Position numbers and translations under genes: made by a program. From Arbacia lixula (lineage: Eukaryota; Echinodermata; Echinoidea; Arbacioida; Arbaciidae), in contig OZ022587.1 of the NCBI GenBank assembly GCA_963669155.1, positions 2,989,179 through 3,053,178 on the forward strand: 64,000 nucleotides of DNA, read 5' to 3'. How positions within the stretch are numbered: the stretch's first letter is position 1; each line of letters starts with the position of its first letter. A model generated the notes under the pieces. That model saw nothing but the letters and a program-made list of their open reading frames with translations, had not been told where the DNA came from and made no database searches. Positions 49,001 to 56,200 of the stretch are shown piece by piece.

Positions 49001-49903
49001 ATCACATTTCTGTCCTTAATTCTCCCTATCGCATATAGCCCTCCGAATCTGAACGTGTGTGGCGCTCTAATTATTTTACCTTTAATTCTTGGGATACGAA
49101 CTTCCGGTCCACGTACATCCCGTACAATAGGGACCACGGTTTCCCACTAATTTTATGAATTTTAACTCTAAAGCTAACCCTGACCCTTACCCTAACCCTA
49201 AACCTAATTCTATACCTAACCCTGACCATAACCTTAACCCTAGATAAATTGTTCACTGATTAATTCATCAAAAAAAAGCGATTTCTAGATCACTTTGCGC
49301 CGACAACAAACTCTTACCAGAAGTATATGTTCCAAGAGCAATCGATCAGATATCGGTATCGCGAGGTGATATCGCTGGATATCGGCTATATGCGATAGGG
49401 AGAATTGCGCACTCATATTTCTGAATGGTGTTTTCTGACGTAATTCTGAATTAACTCTGGAAAGTAGATGTTCCATCTAAGCTAGGTTAATAATCTGATT
49501 TTTAGCCAAAATATGATAACTGTTGCTCTTAAAAAGCTCAGAAGCCTGTTCATTTTTTTCAATGGCTGTAACTTAGCGTCAATGGTAACTTCATGTACCA
49601 TAACCATGTACAATGTGATTTCAGCTTTACTGCTGTTCCTATGCTTCACATGTAGATACCATCAATAGTAAGTTACAGTAGTTGAAAACATATATGCAAC
49701 ATGGCCCTGGTCATAATTGTAGATCGAAGCTGGATCGTGAATGTTTCTTGCTTGTTTTCTCTGTGTTTGTGTAGGAAGCAATGGACAACATGGTGGACAA
49801 GCTGACAGAGGCCAAAATCCGCTGGCTGGACGAGTCTAAGACGATTCACATGGAGCATAAACAGAAACTCCTTGAGTTTGGTCTCAATCCCCTCGATATT
49901 TGA
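42324..49903 (+). CDS. DRC12: Dynein regulatory complex subunit 12 (CCDC153), complete six-exon gene
   Basis: Exons 42324-42384, 42761-42832, 45594-45713, 47417-47509, 48279-48409 and 49775-49903 join to 606 nt, 201 residues plus TGA, with all phases matching. The protein starts with a Lys-rich tail (MPPKKKGKGKKGKKKGKKKN), then is almost entirely coiled coil with heptad-like EE/K/L patterns, and ends DNMVDKLTEAKIRWLDESK ... LLEFGLNPLDI. The start, the length (about 210 residues in mammals) and the FGLNPLD end match CCDC153/DRC12, a subunit of the nexin-dynein regulatory complex that links doublet microtubules and controls dynein in motile cilia and flagella. Expression in ciliated cells and sperm is expected from the family, not seen here. 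Intron 4 holds a tandem array derived from exon 4. Confidence 0.9.
42761..42832 (+). CDS. DRC12: DRC12 exon 2
   Basis: Acceptor TTCTAG; encodes DAELTIEDKYKKTMLEIDAL and KDHL. Donor GTAGGT at 42833; phase 1-1. Too short to appear as an open frame. Confidence 0.88.
43150..44405. repeat. AT-rich repeat pair in DRC12 intron 2 (TTTTTAGGGTATTTTT motifs)
   Basis: Blocks at 43160-43440 and 44085-44400 consist of many diverged AAAAATACCC and GGGTATTTTT units in both orientations, giving many local hairpins. The two blocks look like inverted counterparts about 0.65 kb apart, so they may be arms of one element. Confidence 0.6.
45594..45713 (+). CDS. DRC12: DRC12 exon 3
   Basis: Acceptor TTGCAG; encodes ANRKDIARRSQAHAEEWKMR, MKAAEDDVEQHKSDQ and KDVMS, a charged coiled coil. 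Donor GTAAGA; phase 1-1. Confidence 0.9.
45820..46047. repeat. CT microsatellite cluster in DRC12 intron 3
   Basis: (CT)n runs at about 45836-45854, 45880-45890 and 45918-46047. Confidence 0.9.
46248..46462 (+). repeat. Dispersed repeat shared with 53790-54020
   Basis: GCAGGCTGGCTCTTTTCCAC, AAGCAGCACGACTCC, AACTTCAAATACCTTA, TTTGGTTACTG..ACTGCAGTT and CATGGCAAATTTTGA all have counterparts at 53840-53995 in BUD13 intron 6. Confidence 0.6.
46462..47097. mobile_element. Inverted-repeat family M copy, interrupted by a hAT-like insertion
   Basis: It opens CAGGGCCACATTGCAAATAG and the matching right end (ACAATAATTGAAAACCTGTA ... ACTGCCCTGGG) is split by the element at 46612-47075. Inner arms AACTTACCATCAATAGTGAC and CTACCATTGATGGTAAGT pair. 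Confidence 0.65.
46612..47075. mobile_element. 464-bp hAT-like MITE with 8-bp target duplication
   Basis: Ends CATGGGCGGAAATC and GATTTCCGCCCATG are perfect inverted repeats, flanked by TATGTAAT at 46604-46611 and 47076-47083. An 8-bp duplication is typical of hAT integration. The interior carries two or three diverged copies of a unit with GGGGGACACAATATCAAATG followed by long C tracts. No transposase. Confidence 0.8.
47417..47509 (+). CDS. DRC12: DRC12 exon 4
   Basis: Acceptor TTGCAG; encodes DMTRQYKTKQTEMDAHVRRL then EVELQKVSSAL. Donor GTAAGT at 47510; phase 1-1. Its last 20 or so nucleotides plus donor are repeated downstream with a 61-bp period. Confidence 0.9.
47485..47758 (+). repeat. 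61-bp tandem array seeded from DRC12 exon 4 / intron 4 boundary
   Basis: The block AAGGTCTCAAGTGCTTTA at the exon 4 end starts at 47491; related blocks start at 47552, 47613, 47674 and 47735, every 61 bp exactly. Each intronic unit also keeps the CAGAGATTT..AACCACAG-type spacer. The first unit is half coding and includes the true donor; the unit at 47552 carries CGTAAGG at the equivalent place. Confidence 0.9.
47876..48225. mobile_element. Inverted-repeat element with AGGGTTCCC ends in DRC12 intron 4
   Basis: AGGGTTCCC at 47876 and GGGAACCCT at 48217 are inverted ends; CAGGGAAAT..CAGGGGAAATT and TCAGGGAATTTT motifs recur inside. No coding capacity. Confidence 0.65.
48279..48409 (+). CDS. DRC12: DRC12 exon 5
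   Basis: Acceptor TTGCAG; encodes SQTQNELKTTTAEKERITKE then KDETISELEEKIKTMEY and SYENMLE. Donor GTAAAA; phase 1 in, phase 0 out. Confidence 0.9.
48444..48649. mobile_element. Inverted-repeat element family C, copy 2
   Basis: The left arm TAGCCTAGGTACTAGGCTGT and GAGGTGCATGGCCACAACCC pairs with the right arm GGGTTGTGCACATGCACCTC and ACAGCCTAGTACCTATGCTA; middle blocks GTCTGGTAACACAGACTA and TAGTCTGTGTTACCAGAC also pair. It begins 34 bp after the DRC12 exon 5 donor. Confidence 0.85.
48917..49054. repeat. Two-copy tandem duplication, 69-bp period
   Basis: Two almost identical copies of the segment starting GTTTGAAATGTCAAAATCAC begin at 48917 and 48986. Confidence 0.9.
49165..49246. repeat. 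Degenerate telomere-like CCCTAA run
   Basis: CTAACCCTGACCCTTACCCT followed by AACCCTAAACCTAAT and similar units over about 80 bp; imperfect, so an old interstitial tract or a chance hexamer satellite. Confidence 0.55.
49550..49712. repeat. Inverted-repeat family M, copy in DRC12 intron 5
   Basis: GTCAATGGTAACTTCATGTA ... TACCATCAATAGTAAGTTAC and GTAGTTGAAAACATATATGC then AACATGGCCCTGG; same ends as the other family M copies. It stops about 60 bp before exon 6. Confidence 0.55.
49775..49903 (+). CDS. DRC12: DRC12 exon 6 and stop
   Basis: Acceptor GTGTAG; encodes EAMDNMVDKLTEAKIRWLDE, SKTIHMEHKQKLLEF and GLNPLDI, then TGA at 49901-49903. The C-terminal block is the best conserved part of the family. 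Confidence 0.92.
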   Translation, partial: EAMDNMVDKLTEAKIRWLDESKTIHMEHKQKLLEFGLNPLDI

Positions 49904-50011
49904 AGTCCTTGTTTTCGAAGAGTGTTGGTGGAATGTCAACACTGACAAGCTGCTGGCGAACGCAAAGCTTACAGCCGAGAGTCAACAGATATATGAGTAA
50001 ATGAATATGAG

Positions 50012-50150
50012 TTAAAGGGAAAGTCCACTGTAAAGTTAAGTTGGTTTTGATAAAAGCAGAAAGATGAAAGAAAAATATTAGTAAAGGTTTGATGAAAACC
50101 AGTTCAAGGATAAAGCAAAAAAAAAGAGAAGGTGGACTTTCCCTTTACCT
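50012..50150. mobile_element. MITE family D, short copy in the DRC12 3' region
   Basis: GTTAAAGGGAAAGTCCACTG at the left and GGTGGACTTTCCCTTTACC at the right form an inverted repeat of 139 bp between the stop codon and the first polyadenylation signal, so it would be transcribed in the 3' UTR. Confidence 0.75.
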
Positions 50151-50274
50151 AAAAGAGATGGATATTGGATTTATCTTTATATATTTTTTGTCACTGTTGC
50201 ACAGCACTGTACTTTTTTCAGTTGGCATAGTGAGTGCAAAACTGAAGATGAATGCTCACTGTACCTAGAGAGAA

Positions 50275-50280
50275 AATAAA
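50275..50280 (+). terminator. DRC12: Candidate DRC12 polyadenylation signal
   Basis: First AATAAA after the stop codon, about 370 nt into the 3' region. Other weaker candidates follow (ATTAAA near 50804, AATAAA near 52014). Confidence 0.5.
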
Positions 50281-52515
50281 GGAGGAGAGTAAAGGATTAT
50301 TGAAAGAAAATTAGTCTATTGGGCTTTGTCCTTTGACCATTTAGGAGTGGGTTTTTTAGGATAGTGCGCTGCACTGACCAAAGGATATTTAAGCCCCTAC
50401 TCACTACAAATCTGTATCACACGTGACGAAATGTTGCAGCGGTGCCAGAAATGTCGTGATCTTAGATCCCCTGTTGACCATACATTGTGAGACAAACGAT
50501 TGTCACTAGCGATTTATCTGCAATGAGTCATATATTAAGTTTAGTTTAATTTAGTTTATGTTTAGTTCCTGGAGCTTCAAAAAATGATCATCTCAACATG
50601 CAGAAGACATGCATGGAATTGTGGGAAAGCTTTTTTGGCATACATACCACTGCAGCATAAACTCTGTAATGTGATTTAAGCACTGCGATCACGATCGCTA
50701 ACTAGATAGGCGCGGTGTGATTCTTGTTAATATACTAGTATGATTCATTGTGACTTATGTTGTATCATTTTGGGTTCCCAAATTATGTGCTCACAATATA
50801 TTCATTAAAGCAATTTGTGACAATATATATATGCAATGTGTACCATGTTATCAGGAAATTATACTGTAAGGTTCCTTTTTAATATGTAAATAGAAAACTA
50901 CATTTGTATATCCATTCTTGATGATGAGTATAGCCAGTATGTATATATTTCTCTGTTCGTTGGTACATGGGGTTAATACATGGTGACCAGATTTAGAGAA
51001 CTATTTACATCTGCAGTTAACATCATGTAAGAGCATAAACAAATACATTCCACATATTTATTATAGACATTAATATTTTAATATAGAGTGTCCATATATT
51101 TTGAGCTGCAACAGGTATGAATATCTTGCAGTCGTGAATAGTCGATGTACAAATGGTACTGTTTTTTTTATTTTTATACAGACTTAAAATAGTAAAGATT
51201 TATAATGAGTTGGCATTACGCATATAAGAGAATTATGTGGGGGAAAGAAATACACTTTAGACATGTATTACAGAATTGATGGGTGTATCATCAGGGGTTT
51301 GAAGGATGTAAAAATAATGACTTTAAGGTTCTTAGAAAACAGACATTCTATTTAAAGACAAATATATAACACACTTTTCTCAGTGACCGGTGAAGAATTG
51401 CATTCCCAGTTGTACATATTGCTTTAACTGTATTTTATTCATAAGTGAAATGTATTGTATTACAGTTGTTCTCTTGTCTTATTCCGTGGGTTGGGAACTG
51501 CTATGGCCCACATTGCCAGCATGCATCAATCTTTACTATCCTTTAGTGCCTTACATCAGGAAGTTACCACAAGAACAAGAATTTATATTTTTAGTTCTTG
51601 TATTTAGCTAAGCGATACATGCACACTCTATGTGTTCGCTGTAAACATAGATTGACATGTACTCCCAACTAATGATCGATTTATTGACACATTTCCCACG
51701 ATTGTTTAGTAAGTAGAATTTGATGGGTAGTGATTTGATATTTAAAGTAGCTTCCCTTCAGTTTTTTTATATTCCGTCCTTCAAAAGATGATACATTTAC
51801 ATTCTTTATCAGTATTTAAATGAAGTTTATATCTTCTGTTGTCACATCATATGTATCGTCAATCATGATCGAAGTATGTGAACCTCTGATGAACAAATAC
51901 ATGTACTGTATTTATAACAAATGGTTGTCATGGTTTGTACTCATTCATGTTTCTTGTGATATCTCCATATTTATGTAGAGAAAGGCAGCAATGTTCCCTC
52001 ATATTTCTTTGTGAATAAATGGTGGTGTTTCTTGGTTATTCTCACCATCCATCTATCTTACTTTTCTCCTCCACCACCTATCTCTTTCTTTCTCTCTTGC
52101 TTTCTCTCTTGCTCTCTCCCTCCTCATCTCTCTCTGTCTTGCTCTCTTCCTCTCCATATTCATCTCTTTCCTCTCTTTTCCAATATGAAAAACAGAATTT
52201 GCATGCCATGTCCACATACCATTTACACACATGTATGTACCGGTTATTCTTTTACAATCTGAACAAGGACAATATAAGATAACATAAACATTATTTTCTA
52301 TGAAACATTTATATGGTCCTAACATGTCAAAATATACATTGCAACTGCCAAAGTCAAAACATCTCATTGACAATTGATAAATCTGCACAATAAATCTGTG
52401 GACACATGCATACAAAGCTAATGACTGTACATGTACTACAGATTGAGCTTTATAACTGCTCAAATGTGGCGAATTTTATAAAAACGCATTACATCCAAAT
52501 GGATGAGGAGGCCGG
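50281..52515. other. 3' UTR/intergenic sequence between convergent DRC12 and BUD13
   Basis: AT-rich, no gene recognised. A CT-rich patch lies at 52060-52180. Short open frames here show no family features. Confidence 0.5.
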
Positions 52516-52540
52516 TCAATAGTTTGTGAGAGGGCGTTAT

Positions 52541-53080
52541 TCAATCACATGTCCTCCATGCAATTTGTAAGCCACCTCTGAGGAGCCTTCATGTTATATT
52601 CACCGGTCAATAATACTGTAGTTCGTGAGATGGCGTTATTCAATAACATTTCCTCCATGCAACTTGTAAGCCATCTTTGAGGAGCCTTCATGTTATATTC
52701 ACCGGTCAATAATACTGTAGTTTGTGAGATGGCGTTATTCAATCACATATCCTCAATGCTCCATTTGTTCGGGGTCTCTAAGGAGGCCTTCTTGTTATAT
52801 TCACCGGTCAATAATATTGTAGTTCGTGAGATGGCGTTAGTCAATGACAAGTCCTCCATGAAACTTGTAAGCGATCTCTCAGGAGGCCTTCTTGTTATAT
52901 TCACTGGTACATAGTTTGTGAGGGTACAATATTCAATCACATGTCGTCCATGCAACTTGTAAACGATCTCTCAGGAGGCCTTCTTGTTATATTCACCGGT
53001 CAATAGTTTGTGAGGGTACAATATTCAATCACATGTCCTCAATGCTCCACTTGTACGCGATCTCGGAGGTGGCTTTCTTG
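52541..53080 (-). repeat. 92-102-bp tandem array seeded from the BUD13 terminal exon
   Basis: The marker TCAAT(C/A)ACAT starts at 52541, 52640, 52739, 52841, 52933 and 53025 (periods 99, 99, 102, 92, 92). The last position is the real stop region of BUD13: TCACATGTCCTCAATGCTCC plus ACTTGTACGCGATCTC is the complement of the codons for AYKWSIEDM and stop. The unit at 52739 still encodes NKWSIEDM-like sequence. Each non-coding unit then has GCCTTCTTGTTATATTCACC and GGTCAATA. Confidence 0.9.
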
Positions 53081-53204
53081 TCTGAGAGGCGCTTGAAGTA
53101 CTTCGCCTCGAAGCCAGTAGAGCGGTCCACCCCATCCCAACGGTAGCCCGGCTGAATGTTAAAGCGGTTTGGTGGAGGCTTGGGGCCACGGTACTTGGGT
53201 TTTT
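53029..53204 (-). CDS. BUD13: BUD13 exon 7 and stop
   Basis: Encodes [40 protein letters not shown] and [17 protein letters not shown], then TGA. The PNRF...[10 protein letters not shown] segment is the part that contacts the RRM of Snu17/RBMX2 in characterised complexes. Confidence 0.95.
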
Positions 53205-56200
53205 CTGAAAAAGTAAAAAGATGATTTACATCTGTGTTAAATGGATCGTTACAACAGTAACACAGCCATACTCATAATACACAGTAGTCTTGGTTTTTTC
53301 TGTAGCACACAAAAAAAATGCAGTAGTAGTATGGCTTGGGGCCACGGTACTTGAGTTTCTCTGAAAAAGTCAAAAGATGATTTACATTGGTGTTCATTGG
53401 GTGTTAACACAACCATATTCATCACAAATACAAGTCTTATCTTGTCTTTAAAGATTTCCTTTGAAGACAGACAGGCAGAAAAATCCTTCTAGAATAAACC
53501 TCAAGGTCAGTTAAAATCAAATATTTGATTACCTAAATCTAAATACTCAATGCACACATTTATGATCAAGACATGCTTGAAAAAGATACAAAACAAGATG
53601 TGATCGAAACATTTCTGGGGATTAGGTACACCAGGGTCCTGCCAAAAAAAGACTTGTGATTGACAACAACTTGATTTGTAACTCTGTACATCAAAGAAAG
53701 GCGATTGGAGTTGTGATTGGTTCAGATAAATCACAACTCTTTATAAGCTGGGGCTTGTTTCCCGTTTCTGAGTATGGAACACCGGACCCGGTTCCCGCAG
53801 TAAGCGGGTTAAACCCGTTCTTTATTGAGCCCCCATGTATATGCGGGCTGGCTGTTCTCTACTCAGATACTGAGCAGCAAGACTCCAGTGTAATCTGCGT
53901 AATAGACGACAGGCTATTGATACACTTCAAATTCCTTACAGGGTGCATTTAAGCCACACACTTTTGGTTACTGCAGTTCTGTGGCAAGTTTTGATATACC
54001 AACTGGACCAGGTTACTTACAGCCTGATATTCTAACTGTGAGCAACAGGTTAAACAGAGGATAATTGTTGTACCTTTGATTCCAGCCTTCAACTTGACTT
54101 TGGACTCTTTTTTCTTCAGGAAGGCTAGCATGGGGTCTCCGTCCCGGTCCTGTTCCTTCAGCATCTGGTCTAGATCTGCGTCGTCCTGGTAACGGGCCAA
54201 GGGTTTGGCCATCTCCTTCATGGCGTCTTGCACCTGATCCTGTTGCTGCTTGACCTGTGTCAGTCTGTAACAGGGGTAGGAATCACACAGACAAAAGTCT
54301 CAATGATATAGGAGATTTTGCAATAAAATAATAATGTAACCAGTACATATCAATTCATAATTTTCCTTTCAAAGCTTCTTGCTTACGGTTCGATCTCTTC
54401 TGTTATTGACAATGTCTTTGTCTTCTGTCATTTTTCATTGTCGCTGTCATTGAGGTTGTCATTGCCACTGTGCTCAACCTTACAGAACCTAGAGAAACTT
54501 TTTTGCTCACCCTTTTCCACAGAGCATGGATCTTCAAATTACTTGCTTGGCTTCTTGTCCACTGTCTGATCTCTTCTGTCAGTGTCAATGTCTACTGTAT
54601 GTCTTCTGTCAGTGTCACTCTCATTGTCATTTGTCACCATCATTCTCATTGTGGCTGACATTGACCATAAAGTAACTTAGTTTTCCCTGCTACAAGAGCT
54701 TCTCATCTATTCCTTGTCCATGACGCTGCAGTCAGTCTTTTCTGTCATTGACAATGTCCTTGTCTTCTGTCATTGTCACTGTCATTGACATCGTTGTCAT
54801 TGTCATTGTCATTGACTATAAAGAAACTTTCTTGCTTACCCTTTTCCCCACTGCATGAACTTCTCATCTTCCTCTGCCTGCTTGGCTTCTTGCTCACGCT
54901 GTAGCCTCTTCTCAGACTTCAGGTCCCTCTTCTTCCCACTTTTGTCACGGAACACCGTCTCTGTTATCATGGAGTGCACACGAAAGAGGAAAACACAACG
55001 CTATAATACCGACAACTCCCGTCAAAACAGTACTTAAGAAACATAACAAACTTGAGAATTTCAACTTTGCGCAAACAAAATAAAAACAGTAATGGTTATT
55101 GTGGTATAGTGGTTGTGAGTTGTGACTTAAGATCTCAAGGTCCCAGGTTCAAGCTCACCCATGGCACTTCTTGCTGCTCTCCACCCAGGAGTATGAATGG
55201 CTACCTGGTAGGAGGTGGGGATTATAAGAATGACCTTGACCCAGAGCCATTATCGTGCAGCGTGCAAGGAATAGTCCCCAGGGAGTGGAGATGGTGCACA
55301 TACATGCACATGACACACACTTTTATCCTGTGACCAGGAGCCATATTCATGAAACCTTACCATCCTAGTTAGTTACTTAAATGTAGCTGAATGCACTGAA
55401 ATAGCTAACTAGGCTTAATTAGGTTTCATGAATATGGTCCCAGGGCTATAAGTGTAACATCCTTCTCAATCAAGTCTGACAAGTGGGAAAGACCCTCTAC
55501 ACTATTAATACAAAAATAATACATAACACAGTTTAAAAGAAGAGAGCCATCATTTTACCTGCATTCTTTCCGCTGACATCATCAGCTAGCTGGGAGTATG
55601 CAGCATCTGTCCTCCTCCTCGATGCCTCGTTCTCTCGCCTCAGAGCAGCAGCATCGGACAAACCAGCCTTCGCACCTTCAGAACAGAATACAAAATTCAG
55701 GCTCAACTCCAGGAAAGATATTAAAAGGGGGGCTCAGGGGGAATTATCCCCCATATCACAACAAACAATAAAAGAGCACCTGTGATAATGTAATTTTCTC
55801 ATCATTTACGTTGCGTAAAAATTAACATTAATAGTAATTCTGCCATTAATGGTAACTACCATATGTAGCCCATGATTGACAGCCAATTAAATTCAAGGTT
55901 TCCATAGAAATTGCCATTGGTATCAACTTTACAATCAATGGTAAATTTTATGCAACAGGGCCCAGGTATAATACAGTGTGTTAGTTTCATGAAATAAAAG
56001 TAGTCTTTGCAAAGAGGAACATATATGTACATGGTTATTTTAATGTCATTTAAGATCATATTGTAAATGTGATCATAATTTGAAACACATGTGCATGTGC
56101 ATGTCAAGCCAAAAAGCAAATTAATTGATCGATGTATTTGTGATATATTCCATTCCAGCATTCTTGGTCTTCATATCTGAGTTAATGCTGCAAATTATAA

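Noticed and set aside
53656..53952. 98-residue plus-strand frame in BUD13 intron 6
   Set aside because: It lies in a dispersed repeat also found at 46248-46462, where the frame is not kept.
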